A stretch of 64,000 nucleotides of DNA from Hemicordylus capensis (GCF_027244095.1 NC_069661.1:12162001-12226000), one strand, 5' to 3'; positions 31,491 through 43,625 are shown, numbered from the stretch's first letter. Notes: generated from the letters alone by a model not told the origin. Made by a program: numbers and translations.

Positions 31491-32571
31491 GAACCTACAC
31501 AGGTACTTGTGGGAAAACTATACAGCAGAATCCCTGCTGCATAGGAATGTACATGAAAAATGCCACATCAGAGTTCAAAATCCCATGTGGATCATGCATA
31601 AAAGGGCAAGAATACAGAAGAATTGGGTCTTCTGAGCATTGGGGTGCAACAAACTATAAAATCAAATCAAATATTTATTTATTTAACATGACATCTAAAA
31701 CAAATAAACAAGGAGCAATTATGAAGGCTCCAAGGGAACAATTATGGAAAATATCCACTCATGTTGCAGATGTTACTACTGTTGTGGGTGTGCAGCTCCT
31801 GTCTTTCAGATATGGTAACCATGATAACTGCTGGAGAGAAATACACACACCCCTGAAATGTACTGCATAGCAGCTTAGGTCAGGTAGTACCCGATATTTT
31901 TCTCCCTGGGGGAACCAGGCATCTTCTCACCTGTCATGACCCCAGCCCACTAGTGACTCCTTGAAGAGGCAGGACCATCCCTGGGCCACTGAAGCAGAGC
32001 CTGAGAGAACTCCAGTGATGGAGCCCTTTGAGGCAGCAATAGTAGAACCTGGACGCCCCAGAACTGGAACCCCCAGATCCTCCCCTTCCATCACCCTCCT
32101 TGAGATCTGCACATCAGCACTGGTGATAGATGAGGCAGGATCAGCTGGAGAGGAAGAGGAGGAGTGCCAGACACCAGGCCAGAGGTGTCTCTGGACTTTG
32201 AGAATGCCACTCTCTGGACAAAAGTGTGGAAACCAGCAGGGGTAGACTGAGCTTGGAGCTATTTAAGAGCTTTGTCTGCCTCTGGCTGTTGGCCCATGTT
32301 GTTGGCCCATGGAGCTGTCCATGGTGCTGTCCTGCCTTGCTGCCAGACCTCAAGGGCATGCCTGGTTTTCCCCACTGGCTGGGGTACTGTATGAAATGAC
32401 CACGATGGGAAATGCCCACTCCAAGCCTCAAATATTCATTCAGATGTGACTTTCATAGTTATATAAGGAGGTCTTCATTATCCATGGAGTCACAGACAGT
32501 GGTTTCTAGTATCTGTGGATTGGTCTTAGATACCCATTTTCTTTATCCACAATACTAAAAACTAGCTGATC
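31491..32571. other. No gene recognised
   Basis: The open frame 31961-32245 lies in GA-rich sequence and has no domain. The end (32460-32571) and the sequence after 33092 look like two halves of one older repeat (ATCTGTGGATTGG and CTATCTGTGGTTGATG) interrupted by Helitron-like copy 3. Confidence 0.35.
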
Positions 32572-33091
32572 CAGTGCAGAACATCTGCACCACTAGTTCA
32601 TCGCTGCCGTCGCTTCCTCCCCTCACCCCCACCGCTACTTTTTTGCCTGCCTGCCCCTGCCCCTGCCACATTCTCTCAGGTCTTCTTCCCCGCCCACTCA
32701 CTGCCCTCCATCTTCTTCATTCCCTGCCCACTGGCAGTCTGTTTCCTTGCCCACCCCCTGCCCACTGTCTTCATCTTTCCCCATCCATCCGCCCGCTCCC
32801 TGCCCATCCGCCATTTTCTTGTTACCCTGCCTGTCCCCTGCCTGCTGCCTTCTTCCTTCCCTGCCTGCCCACCGGCCATCTGTTTCCGCACCCACCTGCC
32901 AACCGCCACCTGCCGCCACCTGCAATTTTCTTCAGCCGGCCGGCACCATTCACTGTCATTTTTTTGCCTGCCATCCAGCCAGCTGCCACCACCATTTTCT
33001 TTTCCCCACCCATCCTGTGGCTATCCGGCAGCTCTCCGAACTCTCATGAGAGCTGCCACGCATGGGATTAGCCACGGGGATGCCTTAGAGA
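32572..33091 (-). mobile_element. Helitron-like non-autonomous element, copy 3
   Basis: On the minus strand it starts TCTCTAAGGCATCCCCGTGG, followed by GGCTAATCCCATGCGTGGCA. It ends with the hairpin GTGCAGATGTTCTGCAC, a spacer and CTAG (32575-32572). The shared ends match copies 1 and 2; the interior is a long CT-rich tract on the plus strand. The Pro/Ser/Cys-rich 165-codon open frame at 32574-33071 is an artefact of that tract. T flanks both ends, as in the other two copies. Confidence 0.55.
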
Positions 33092-33719
33092 AATATACAT
33101 AAAGATAGTCAGATTCTACCTATCTGTGGTTGATGAGCCACCGGAAATGACTTCTGAAGTCATTCCTGGTCCGGAAGCACTACCGAACATTTTGTGGCTA
33201 TTAAAAATAAATAAATCTGCAACTTTTCATGGAAAATCAGCAAATGGTGGGGGGCATTGCTGGAAAGCAAGGTACTGTGCTTTTCTTCTCTTACCCCCCC
33301 CCCCCCCACACACTTACTTCCTGGTCTTTCGTGTGTGCCAAAGTGCTAAGAACCTACCCCTGGATTCCCACAGGGGTTAGGGTTAGGTTTCTTTATTTGT
33401 GATTTCCATATTCACACCTACAGGCAAGAACAAACCCCCCACAAATAAAGGGGATCTCCTCTGAACAAATACTTGGAACTGATTTAGTCAAACTCTCATG
33501 GAGGTATCAACATTGTTCAGGATTGAATGTTTTAAATTGTACTCATGTTGAACAATAGGGCATGTTTTGATTTTATGGGACAGTGGTTGAATTTCACAAT
33601 TGTACTTCTCTTTGTAGTTGCCTCAGAAGAAGAAGGACTTTTGTTTGAAATGGGTCAGGTGCTACTACGTTACATAACCTGAGTGTTTTAAAAATCCAAC
33701 ACATTTTTCATCACTGTCG
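33092..33719. other. Unassigned; second half of an older repeat, C-run
   Basis: A C-run followed by CA lies at 33295-33312. Sequence near 33110-33470 may belong with 32460-32571. No coding signal. Confidence 0.3.
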
Positions 33720-34505
33720 GGGTTGCCGCTTGCTCTTTGGTTCCCAGAAGACTCCCATCATGGTTGCTGATCACCTCGGTGCCCACTTATCTTTAGCATT
33801 TCTGTGGCATCCAATGCCATTCATCAGGCCCATTCTGCAAACTACAGAAAGAAAGTGGCAATATTGTCCATACAAATGCCATCCTATCTCTACCCCCTTC
33901 ATCAGTCCATTGGTTCCTCCCGTCTTTGCCTGGCCACAACAAGATCCCAGATCAGACCTGGCAGCTGATCTTAAGCCTACCATAACTTATAGCGTTGCCA
34001 GATACTGTGCGGCTGCGATCGGCATCCATCGGTGGATGACGGGCTGTAAGCCTTTTTAGCCCTGTTTTGACCTTGTAATTGCTCGCGCCTCCCTTTTTAT
34101 TCCTTTTTAAATTGGTTTTAATGCTCAATATAATTTTTATTCTGGTTTTTATAGCTCTCTTATATTATGGTTTTTTAAAACTCTATTATCGTATGTCCCC
34201 CTTTTAATGTCTTTTATGCATTTTATGACTTCTAAACCTAATAGTAATAGTATATTATTATTATTTTATTCATTTTCATTTTTAGTATTTTAGTACTTTT
34301 AGCTTTTTTAGTACTCATATTTTTAACATGTAATCGCCCTCATACATTCTTAGTATTATTAATTCTTCTAATGTTAATATGCATCATCATATATGTAACC
34401 ACCTTCTATTTCCACTTTTATTTACTCGTATTCTTTAACATGTATTTTTATGCTGGTCTGTGACTGTAATAAAGGATGATGATCATCATCATCATCATCA
34501 TCTTC
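33720..34505 (+). mobile_element. LINE-like 3' end of uncertain clade
   Basis: An open frame (33730-34059) ending SVARYCAAAIGIHRWMTGCK is followed by a T-rich 3' UTR and GACTGTAATAAAGGATGATG with an ATC run (34480-34503). A LINE C-terminus plus UTR plus microsatellite tail is plausible, but I cannot name the clade. The assignment is mostly from layout. Confidence 0.4.
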
Positions 34506-34509
34506 ACCA

Positions 34510-35152
34510 AACCTGGCAGCAGCTGGACTCTAGCCCTGTTTGTGGCTCCCCAGCCTTGTTCTCTATGTCTCTGCTTGTCCTTTATCCTCCCTGACTGCAG
34601 ACTTATTATATTCTTATTTAGCATTCAGGGCAGCATACACAACTTTTCCTTTTAGTGCATGAGCCAGCTGGGGTGGTCAGTACCTTCTTGGGGGATGGAT
34701 ATTCACATGAATATTCTTGGGGGATGAATATTCACTGGTTCAGGCATCTTTGGCTCTTTCTGGGCCTATTCCTGTGTGCAGTGGACATTTTGGAGGCTGC
34801 CACACCTGCGCAGGGTCCCACTACTCAGGTGTGGCAGCCTCCAAGATAGCCACAGCACACAGGAATAGGCCTGGAAAGGGTCAAAGACACCCAAACCAGG
34901 CAATTTTTACAAAAAGGAAGGCCAACGGTGGGGAGGAGAATATCCGTGGACCCCTGCCACCTTGGAGGAACCCCCCCCCGAGGGATAAGTTAAAAAGAAA
35001 AAAAATTCAAAATTGTTCAACGAACCCCTGAGGGGTGGTGGTGGTGGTATGGGGTGGAGCCAAATGGGGCAGTTTGGCTCGACCCCAAACCTTCAAACTG
35101 AACTGGTTTGGATTTGAACCAGTTCAGAATCGAACCTGTTTGCACACCCCTA
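34510..35152. mobile_element. hAT-type element with TAGGGGTGTGCA terminus, left end unclear
   Basis: The right end, inverted, reads TAGGGGTGTGCAAACAGG, matching the family at 42126-42756. An inverted repeat of about 55 bp with mismatches lies inside (34755-34806 and 34828-34885, sharing GGCCTATTCCTGTGTG). The left edge and target duplication were not found, so the start is approximate. Confidence 0.45.
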
Positions 35153-36834
35153 ATCCTGACCTTAAACCTTTCCTCTGTGCAAAAATGGCTGCAATTTTAC
35201 CCTAATCCAGTTTTGTCTTTGGGACTCCATGGGGACCAGCACTGGAGTCTACAGCTGGATTCAGACAGTATGCTGTATGAGTGTACAGTTTTCTGTACAC
35301 TCATACATGTGTTTGTATGAATGACTATACTTGCGTTGATTTTAAAAGTGAACCTGGACACAGGCTCTTCAAATGCATGGTACAGACAGGAAGTGTACTG
35401 CTGTACCTGTGTTCAACGTATCATGTGAATAACTGTACCTGTGTACACTGTACAAGTGTTGAACATAACGTGTGAATGGGCATCGAGGAGTGCCTTTGGT
35501 AGGGAGAGGAGAAATTAATGTCCTTGATCAGGGTCTGGGTTCTAGAGGAACTTGGACTAAGCACTCTTCTCATTGTCAATAGTCACTTTTTAAATATCAT
35601 CTTGCATAATATAACTTTTGCATGACTTGGATTTTTGAGTTGCACAAATGCTCTTTTAGAACTGCACATTTTTTGTGGTGGGGGCGGGCTGCATATTTTG
35701 TTTGTAGTTGCACATTAAAAAAAATCTTGCTGCACAGACTCGGGCTGACAGCTGGATTTGGTGGATTTCTGTTCGATCCCAAATCTAACTGTGCCTGCTT
35801 AATCCAGAAATATGCAGTCCACATCCAAAGCACGTTCCTCATGGCTGCTCCCTGTGGCTACCAGTCACAGTTGGAGATGAAAGCCAACAGTTCCCTAGAA
35901 GCAGCAGGCAAGCCATGCCTGGGTCATCATTCAAGAGAGATGCTGTGAACCCCTGCAGCTTTCAAGACCAATGGTGGGCCCTCAGCTTGAAATAGCAATG
36001 AGATTGATCAACCAGTGACTCAGACTGATTGCTGACTGCTATACCAATACTCATCTCAGTTAGGTTTTGGCTCCTAAATATCCAGGCTCAGGGAAGAATT
36101 GTAGCTCAACAGTTACTAATAATATCCCATTAGTTCTAGCTGAACATGGAACTGGATTATTCTATTCCCAATTCTCCTTTTCAGACTGTCTTTCCATGCC
36201 TCTAGGTCATAACTTTTCTCCTTATATCGCTCTCTCCTTATTCTCTTTCTGTGTTTGCTGTCTTGTGTTTGTCACGTTGTCCAGGGGAAGAGCCAACACT
36301 GGGTGAATGGTTTCAAAGAACCTGGGCTACCACCAATCAGGGGCCATGAGCGCACCCCCAAACATGCCCCCCCAGATGATGTCAAATGGGGCCAAGTGGC
36401 CTGCGAAATTGAAATCGGCCCGTGCATGGCTCCTTATCTCGCTGCCAATACAGCAGGGGCCGATCAATCTCCCCCCAAAATGGGGCCATGTGGGTTATCT
36501 GGTTAAAGAAGGTTAAGTTCAAAAAACTAAACTAAAACCTCACATACTGAGAGAGAGCCATAGCACAACATACCCAAACAGGCACTAGCCTTCAACAACA
36601 AGAGTTCTAACTCACTCTAACTGAGCAAGACAGACCAATTAACATCTCGTCGTGCCTCTAGTGGCCTGAAGGGGTTACTGCAGTGCTAAGAGCAATGCTT
36701 TCAAATTCTCACTTCTAATAGTCATTACTTAAAGGGAAGGTGGGGAGGAGATGCTATTTTCTTTTTGCTATCCAGATGTTTGCTATCCAGGTAGGCTTTG
36801 CATACTGTTTCTGCTGCTGCATCCTCGACTCTCG
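35153..36834. other. Unassigned; hairpin at 35276-35307
   Basis: ATGAGTGTACAG and CTGTACACTCAT form a perfect 12-bp-arm hairpin around TTTT. The surrounding 35258-35480, from GATTCAGACAGTATGC to GAACATAACGTGTGAATG, may be a small palindromic element. Nothing is recognised from 35480 to 36834; open frames there have no domain. Confidence 0.35.
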
Positions 36835-37794
36835 TTACAGTCAGACATCACACAAAACCAGTTAGGGTGGCTGGGGTTTGGGTAACTGCGTGTCCAAATG
36901 CATGAAACTGCAGTTCAGGGTCTAACGCCATCCGAGAGTTCATTCACCAAACTCCAATTTGAACCCTCGGTTTGAAGTGTGGTTCACTGCTCAGCCCTAC
37001 GATTTGCAGTTACCTCCATTATGTCCGAATTTAGTAATAGAGGCAGCCTTCCCTGGAACCGGAGTTGAGAGAAAGAAGCTCCTCCCTTTCATCATCCTTA
37101 TTAGCTGCTGTGGCTGTCCATCAATCAAAGGAGTAAGCCCGGAAGCCACTTCCCCCTCTTTGCTGCAGTCTCACAGACTGCAGAGAGGAGACAAGTGCTT
37201 ATGTCCAAATTCAGACTGGTAAGCACGTGGGGGGGGGGAGCAGAACCAGAGGTCCATTGGACCCTTGATTCTGTGTTATGACTGAACTCAGCCTCAGTCT
37301 CAGTATCAGACATGGGGTCTCTCTAAGACTGGGCAGGTGCGGTTGGGGGCATACTCAGGGCTCACGACAGGGGCAATCTATATTGGGGCTGCATCATGAA
37401 GGCAAAGGGTTAAAGCCACCCTGCCCCTGCCATGGTTTCAATGCAGATCAGTCCACAGTGTGCCTGTCTAGGAAGCCTCGGGTAACCCTGCAAATGCTAA
37501 AAGGATCAAAAGTCACCTAGTTTCCCTGTCTACCCGCAGACTAATTGCCATAACTCATCCCATGATAGTGAGTTATTACTTCTGCTTCACATTGATATTA
37601 CTGTATGATTACTGTTATGATGGGCCATTCTGCTTGGAATATTGCCTGCCTTCCCACTCATAAAAGAGTTGTTTAATGCCTTACTCTAAAGCACAGGGTG
37701 AGGAAAATGGCACTAAATCTCAAGATAATGTTCTGCTGGTGCAACAGTCTGTTCATCTTCTTGCGTGAGCAGCAGCACCTAGCATAAAGGCAGC
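36835..37794. other. Unassigned
   Basis: GTCAGACATCACACAAAACC near 36841 and GTCCAAATTCAGACTGG near 37203 resemble edges of other possible palindromic elements in the window, but no pair of ends could be matched. Confidence 0.25.
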
Positions 37795-38160
37795 CTGTTA
37801 TTAATTAATTAATTAAAAATGCTTATGTCCCTCCCCTTCAGCAGACTGCAGCTCAAGGTGGCTTACAGTAAAATAATAAAAGCAAATCATCCACAGTAAA
37901 AGGCGATAAAACACAAGCAATCATCGTAAACCACAATAAAAGACGGAACAAGATGAAGCAGCAGTCAGGATTAAAATCAATTAACACCAGCAAGCCAGTT
38001 GCCATCAGTTCTTAAAAGCTTCTTCAAAATGAAGGGTTTTAGGTTCTTTTTGAAATGAAGCAAGGAAGGAGACTGTTGAAGAATGCCTTCTGGGAGGGCA
38101 TTCTAAAGATGTGGGGGGAAGGGGGACTACTGAAAACACCCTATCCACCTATCCACTAGC
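37795..38160 (-). mobile_element. L2/CR1-like LINE 3' end
   Basis: The minus strand holds CAAAAAGAACCTAAAACCCT (the end of a decayed ORF2 C-terminus), then a 3' UTR with CACCTTGAGCTGCAGTCTGC and an AATT-rich tail (37800-37815). It is too decayed for a firm family call. Confidence 0.5.
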
Positions 38161-38956
38161 ATTATAGCACGTTTGCCTCACCAACTCCAAATTGAACCTC
38201 TTCTCTTTTTTTGCATTTTAAATTTTTATTGGATTTTACAATAGCTTTAACATTCAAATTACATTCATTTATATAATTCTGCACATAAAGTAAATATTGG
38301 CTTCCCGCTTGCCTATCCAAATTGGCAAGTCCAAAATGAACTTTTGGTTATCTCTAAGGTTCGCCACCAACACCTGAGGTTTTATTGCCAAAGGGTTATG
38401 TGCGACTCTGGACACATGACCATGATTTTGCACTGATTTTCAAACCACAATCCGAGATGGTGGTGCAGGCCCACCCAAGGACATGGCTGCTCCAAGCCTT
38501 CAGCCTTCTCGGAGCACCCCCCCCCCCCCCCGCCCATCAGCTATGTGGCTATGCAGTTGCCAGGCTACAGGGATGCCGCCATGCCCCATCCCAGACTTGT
38601 CAGCCTGTCAAGCTGCATAGACACTTGGAGGCATCCCCTCTTCCCACTTTGTCCCTTGCTCCCTGTCAAAGGTGCATGCTCCCGCAATAAATCAAAGCAA
38701 CAATGAAAGCAAGTGTACGTAGGACAAAGTCAATGGAAATTACCACATTTGAATCATCAGTCCATAATTCATAGTTGAGTGCCAAGTCCAATATGGGTCA
38801 ATGCCAGGAGAGAGGTCGGTTGCCAGTTCCGTAGTCCAGGGGGCTCTGAAAAGAATCACAAGTCGATAGTCAGGCACAGGGTCAAAATCACAGGAGCAAA
38901 CAGGAACAAGGGGCTCAAGAGCACAGAGCTGGAACTACATGCAGAGCTGGAACTAC
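38161..38956. other. No gene recognised
   Basis: A TTTTTATTGGATTTTACAAT segment at 38221-38240 looks like a LINE tail in reverse. A C-run lies at 38517-38531. GCAGAGCTGGAACTACAT is repeated in tandem at 38922-38957, right before the Sauria SINE. Confidence 0.35.
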
Positions 38957-39178
38957 ATAGAGTCCCTGGTGGCTCAGTGGTAAAACTGTTGCCCTGTAGC
39001 AAGAAGGTTACAAGTTCGATCCTGACCAGGGGCTCAAGGTTGACTCAGCCTTCCATCCTTCCGAGGTCGGTAAAATGAGTACCCAGAATGTTGGGGGGCA
39101 ATATGCTAAAATCATTGTAAACCGCTTAGAGAGCTCCGGCTATAGAGCGGTATATAAATGTAAGTGCTATTGCTATAT
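38957..39178 (+). mobile_element. Sauria-type tRNA SINE, near complete
   Basis: The tRNA-like head begins AGAGTCCCTGGTGGCTCAGT. The A box is TGGCTCAGTGGT (38969-38980) and the B box GTTCGATCC (39014-39022). The body holds CCTTCCGAGGTCGGTAAAAT. The tail holds TTGTAAACCGCTTAGAGAGC and GCGGTATATAAATGTAAGTG, then CTATTGCTAT. Sauria SINEs are squamate-specific and carry a Bov-B-like tail, so this element is the strongest single clue to the organism. Pol III boxes look intact. Confidence 0.9.
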
Positions 39179-39700
39179 GCCAAAGCAATCAGTTGAAACC
39201 AGTGTGGTGCAGAGTGAGCGGTCTTAATTTATACCTTGTCAAGGTTAAATGCCAGGTGAAGCCAATTAAGGCCCCGCCTGCCTTCGGAGCCACAGATTCA
39301 GATGTCTCCCTGGTCAAACTTTGCAGCCCAACGGCTGCTTCTTCTCTGCACAAAATGCTGCTCCTTTCTGCAGTCACACCAACGCTCCACGTAGCTCACC
39401 AGTCTGCTGCTTGGTCCCAGCTCCTCCCCATCTGAAGAGGACAATGGCTCCATTCCACAACAGGTAAGCTCTCATCCGTGGGGTTCTTCCTCAGCATCCT
39501 GAGGCAGGACCGTATCAGGGGACTGTGGATCAGGCAGCTCCTCCTCAGAAGGCCCATTCTGGGCCTGTCCTCCATCGTAGTGGCCATTTTGGAGGTGGCC
39601 GTGCATGCCCAATGGGTGAGTCGGCCATGCAGACGCCCATTGGGAATGCATGATGGCCTTCAAAATGGGGGCTAGGTGATTTGGGGATGTAATGGAGGCC
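39179..39700. other. Unassigned; imperfect palindrome near 39580-39665
   Basis: GTGGCCATTTTGGAGGTGGC and CCTTCAAAATGGGG-like arms with CCCAATGGGTGAG between suggest the left part of the hAT-type element that ends at 39913. Confidence 0.35.
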
Positions 39701-39913
39701 AGTGGGGGGGAACCTCTGGAGATCCCCAGTGTTTGCGGCAGCACCCCTTGGAGGGAGTAAGTTAATTTTGAAAAAAATTGTGAGCCCCCCCCCCAACTGA
39801 AATGAACTGGGTGGGGTGGTTCGAGGGGTTGCAAAACCGAACTAGCTCGGTCCAGTTTGGGTCCAGTTCAGACTTGAACCAAATCAGGCCAACTGGTTTT
39901 GTGCACACCCCTA
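39701..39913. mobile_element. hAT-type element, right end (TAGGGGTGTGCA family)
   Basis: Inverted from 39913 the end reads TAGGGGTGTGCACAAAACCA. The body shares GAACTGGGTGGGGTGGTTCG and GGTTCAAG-type words with 34990-35152 and 42640-42756. The left boundary is unknown. Confidence 0.5.
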
Positions 39914-41938
39914 GTGTCAGGCCAATGGGGGCTCAAAAGAGAGCAAAGTTTCTGTGTTCAGGGGAACCATGGGGAGTGGTACCCCGGAGACTTCTTTCCT
40001 TGTTTGGGGGACTGCAGACAAGCTGTTGTGAAATCGTGCCCCCTGCCAGCCAGTCCTTGTTGACATGTTGACATATGTGTCCTTGACAGAACCCCATAAC
40101 AGACACCCCACTGTCCCAGGGTGGCCAGAGAACGAGGCATCCCCTCTCCCACAATTCCCTGTGCCCACAGATCAGACATCCATTGTAATGCCAGACCTAG
40201 GCCTTGGATTCTGAATGGGTTTAAATGTCCATCTCAGTGTTCCCCCTTCCCCTTTGTGAACATGTCCAGACCAGGGCACAGGAGCATCTAGATGTCCCCT
40301 GCGTGCATGCAAGACTTCAGGTGGATTGGGGTGGTTAAAGGTTGCAGAGAATCTTTTATATTTTTTACCACCAAGAGTTGGGGGCCCCACACAAGCCCCC
40401 CCCCCCTTGGGTGTGTGTGTGGGTGGACTGGCTCCACTTGTGAGCTCACAGTCTTTGGGTGGGGCACCACCCTTGGATGGGCACAGACTTCCCCGATAGA
40501 CTGGCCCTCTCACCAGCAAGCTGCCAGACAGCAGGTTTCAGTTGAGTCTGCATGGATGCTTTGCCGGGATCACCCCTCATGACATCATCCAAGGTTATGG
40601 TGGGACATAGCCCGCAGCATCCTCCAGTATCCTTTGCCCTCCCTCATCTACATATCCCCTCCAAGGAAGTCTCCATGCTCCCTCCCTTAATTAAATTGGA
40701 ACAACAACTCTCCCCCAGACCCTAACCCTGCCCCCAAGAATTCATGTCTGTGCAACTATTGGGGTGCAGGGTACTTTGGGGGTGGCGGTGCCATCTCTGA
40801 CAGAAGTGCTGCCATTGCAAGGCAGGGCATTTAAATGGATCTAAATCCTTTCCATGTTGAGGGTGGGCGGAGTGCTCCAAAAACGCATGAGCGGACTTGG
40901 CATGCCCTCTTCGAGATCATGGCCAATCGTGGCCAACCCGCTGATGTGGCGATGCTCTGCCCATAGTCAGGTCGTGGATCTGCCTCAGAGGCCGAGCAGT
41001 AGGGAGGGGCTCCCCTCTCCTGCAACTGGAGTTTAGTTTCATAGGCCGCAGTTTGGCAAACATCTGCAGTGCAATTTGGAATTACAAATTGAAACCTTGG
41101 CCACGTTTACCTCTGGTTTGGTGTTACATATGAATGCGGCCTCAGAGTGGCGCGGTCATGCCACCTCTCAGCCAGACAATCAGAAAGAGAGATGAAAAGT
41201 GGTGTGGCCATGCCACCACTCAGCCAGCTACTCAGATTTGCCAGCCAATCAGAGTTGCAGTATTGGCTAGAACATAAGGAAGGGAGAAGGAAGGCCAATT
41301 TCCTGGAGAGCTAGTCGAGAGAAGCCAGTAGCTTCTTAGCTAATGTCCACCCGTCTTAGAATTCTCTAGTGGCTGAACTAGCAGTCTTCCAGGGTGTCCC
41401 TGGAACATGGGCCCCTCTACCCCTTGGGCCCATGCCACTCTTGCTGCCACACCCTCCCCCGCTTATTGCCGGCCAGTTGACTGGCCACTGCTGCTGCTGT
41501 TCTTGCCACCACTCATGCTCATGCTCGCCTCTGCTGCCCACCTTGCACTTGCTTGCTTGCCTGCCCTCCCCTCTTCTGCCCGCACTTTTTGCTCCCAGGC
41601 CAGAAGGAGGAAGAATTAGTAAGCGGTGCAGGCAGCAGGTGCAGAAGGCAGTGATAAGCAAATGGCGGGTGATCAAGGGTGGGCTGTGCATGCGCGTGTG
41701 AGCACATGCACCTCCAGGATAGGGCCCTGCACCAGAAGATGTGAACTCTGGCCCCTTGTGCACTTGCTACACCACTGGAATACTTTGTACTGTCTCTAAG
41801 CTGCACAAATGGAGGTGGGGCAGGGATGGTTCCGGAACAGTATGAAAAGGACAAAGGTAATTGCACATTCATTTCAGATTAGGTTAGAACTGACATCGAA
41901 AATCCAGCATGCAAAAAAGCAACTCTCATTTCAGAGCT
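39914..41938. other. No gene or clear repeat recognised
   Basis: About 2 kb. The open frames (40172-40519, 41356-41763, 41519-41872 and others) overlap on both strands and lack domains. GC-richer patches occur at 40850-41020 and 41390-41600. CCAGCCAATCAGAG near 41240 is a CCAAT-type motif without context. Confidence 0.3.
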
Positions 41939-42125
41939 CAGAACACAGGAAGCCTTCTGCCAAGTCAAACCATTGTTCTGTCAAGCACAATATTATCCAC
42001 ACTAACTGTCATTGGCTCTCCAGGATTTCAGATAGGGGTCTTGCTCAGCTATACTTGGAGATTAAACTGGGTTTAATCCCAGAGATTAAACTCAGGACTT
42101 TCTGCATACAATGCAGGTGCTCTAC

Positions 42126-42245
42126 TAGGGATGTGCAAACCGGCTCGACGTCGAAGAGGTTTGACATCAAGCCGGTTCAGTTCGATGGTCCAGGGTCAAA
42201 CCGAACCAACCTGTTTGGTCCGACTTTTCGGGGGGATTCTCAATT

Positions 42246-42296
<51 letters not shown>

Positions 42297-42756
42297 AAAA
42301 TACTGTATCCCCTTCAGGGGAGTTCCTGGGGGGGGGGTTGGGGAGGGATCTGAGGAGGCTCCCCCCCGATGGCCTCCGTTATCACCACCAGCAGCCCATT
42401 CAGCTGCAAACTTTTGCGTAGCAGCCATTTTGGACGCTACCACGCCTGCGCAATTGGCCTCTGAGAGGCCTGGGTCATGCCATGCAAAAAAGCGGCCAAA
42501 CGGGCTGCTGGCGGTGATAACGGAGGCCGGCTGGGCGTGGGAGAACCTCCTCGGACACACACACACACACTGCTCCAAGGTACTCCCCTGAAGGGAATAC
42601 AGTTTATTTTTATTTATTTTTAAATCCACAAACCCCTCCAGACTGAACTGAAAGGGGGGGGCCTTGAGGGGGTGCCAGACCGAACTGACCTGGTCAGGTG
42701 TAAGTCTGGTCTGGACTCAAACTGAACCAGGCCAGCTGGTTCCGTGCACATCCCTA
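42126..42756. mobile_element. hAT-type element with perfect 8-bp target duplication
   Basis: TGCTCTAC flanks it exactly (42118-42125 and 42757-42764). The ends are TAGGGATGTGCAAACCGG and, inverted, TAGGGATGTGCACGGAACCA. A TTA/ATT microsatellite (42244-42297) and a CA run (42556-42570) lie inside. Two diverged arms (42372-42425 and 42488-42530) contain GGCCTCCGTTATCACC and its complement. No transposase. The 260-codon open frame at 41809-42591 spans flank, SINE and this element and is spurious. Confidence 0.9.
42244..42297. repeat. (TTA)n microsatellite
   Basis: A run of about 15 TTA units in the hAT-type element. Confidence 0.95.
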
Positions 42757-42790
42757 TGCTCTACCATTGGGCTACAGCCCTGTACAGACT

Positions 42791-43364
42791 TTGGCTTCCC
42801 ACGACAAATAGAACGTTGCTCAAGCCATGCAGAATTTGGTTTTGAAAGCCTGCCATGAAGCTTTGTCACCAAGGCTTGCTTAACAGAGCCAATGAATGAA
42901 TAAGTTTTTTTGGCTCAAAAATCCCATGATCGATAATTTCCATTGGCCATAATGGGCCCACTTTCCTTCTGCTGCCTGTGGTGAGCAGTGCAGAGTCTGT
43001 GTGATGAATAGAGTAATTAAGCACTTTTGCTTGTGTGTGCAGCGACTCGTTTTTAGCAAAATAATTATTAGGAAGATTTTTTAAATTTAAAAAATCTGGT
43101 TTTGCTGCCTTATGTAAGGTGTTTCATACTCTCCATTTTGCCTGAGCAGTAAGAAGTTCTGAGGGTAAGCTTTTTAATAGAGTTAGTTTCCCTGGGAGAT
43201 TAGAGGCTCCTGGTGCCTTCTGCCATTTCGATATAAATATACAAGATGAACAGATGTGGAAGCCGGCTCTCACAGGCAGTCCTGATTTAGAAATCAGCAT
43301 CAGTCCCATCCAATTCACCTCTCCCTATTTACCAGGGACAATCCCTGTTTTCTGCTACCTATCC
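42791..43364. other. No gene or repeat recognised
   Basis: Plain sequence; the short open frame 43124-43318 (minus) has no domain. Confidence 0.3.
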
Positions 43365-43625
43365 TTAAGAACAGCCCTGCTGGATCAGCTCCAAGACCCA
43401 TCTAGTTCAGCAATGCATCCTGTTTCACACAGTGGCCCACCAGATGCTGCTGGAAGCCTATAGGCAGGAGTTGAGGGCATGCCTTCTCTCCTGCTGTGAC
43501 CCCTCTGCAACTGGTATTCAGAGGCATCGTGCCTCTGAGGCTGGAGGTGGCCTATAGCCCTCAGACTAGTAGCCATTGATAGACCTCTCCTCTCCTCCAT
43601 GAATTTATCCAAACCCCTCTTAATA
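43365..43625 (-). mobile_element. CR1-type LINE 3' UTR, fragment
   Basis: The plus strand shows CAGTGGCCCACCAGATGCTG and GGCATCGTGCCTCTGAGGCT in the order seen reversed in the 58.9-63.7 kb copy. Minus-strand coding remains only at the very end (RGLDKFMEER near 43580-43620). It is heavily 5' truncated. Confidence 0.8.

Larger units (their letters stand above)
41939..42790 (-). mobile_element. tRNA-derived SINE split by a hAT-type element
   Basis: On the minus strand the head at 42765-42786 reads GGGCTGTAGCCCAATGGTAG, whose CCCAATGGTAG is A-box-like. It continues at 42125-42090 as AGAGCACCTGCATTGTATGC and GAGTTTAATCTC (B-box remnant). The body reaches 41939 with AACCATTG-type and CAGAAGGCTTCCTGTGTTC sequence, resembling the 5S-SINE tail. 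The hAT-type element at 42126-42756 interrupts the head. Confidence 0.75.

Noticed and set aside
32574-33071. 165-codon Pro/Cys/Ser-rich open frame
   Set aside because: It coincides with the CT-rich interior of Helitron-like copy 3 and is low-complexity.
35276-35307. Transcription terminator hairpin
   Set aside because: Stem-loop terminators are a bacterial feature; here it is probably part of a palindromic element.
38960-39030. Possible tRNA gene
   Set aside because: A and B boxes are present, but no complete cloverleaf can be formed and a Sauria SINE body follows.
41230-41250. CCAAT-type motif as a promoter
   Set aside because: A single short motif without GC box, TATA or transcript context.
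41809-42591. Longest plus-strand frame without RT similarity (260 codons)
   Set aside because: It runs across unique DNA, a reversed SINE and a hAT-type element with a TTA microsatellite, so it cannot be one protein.
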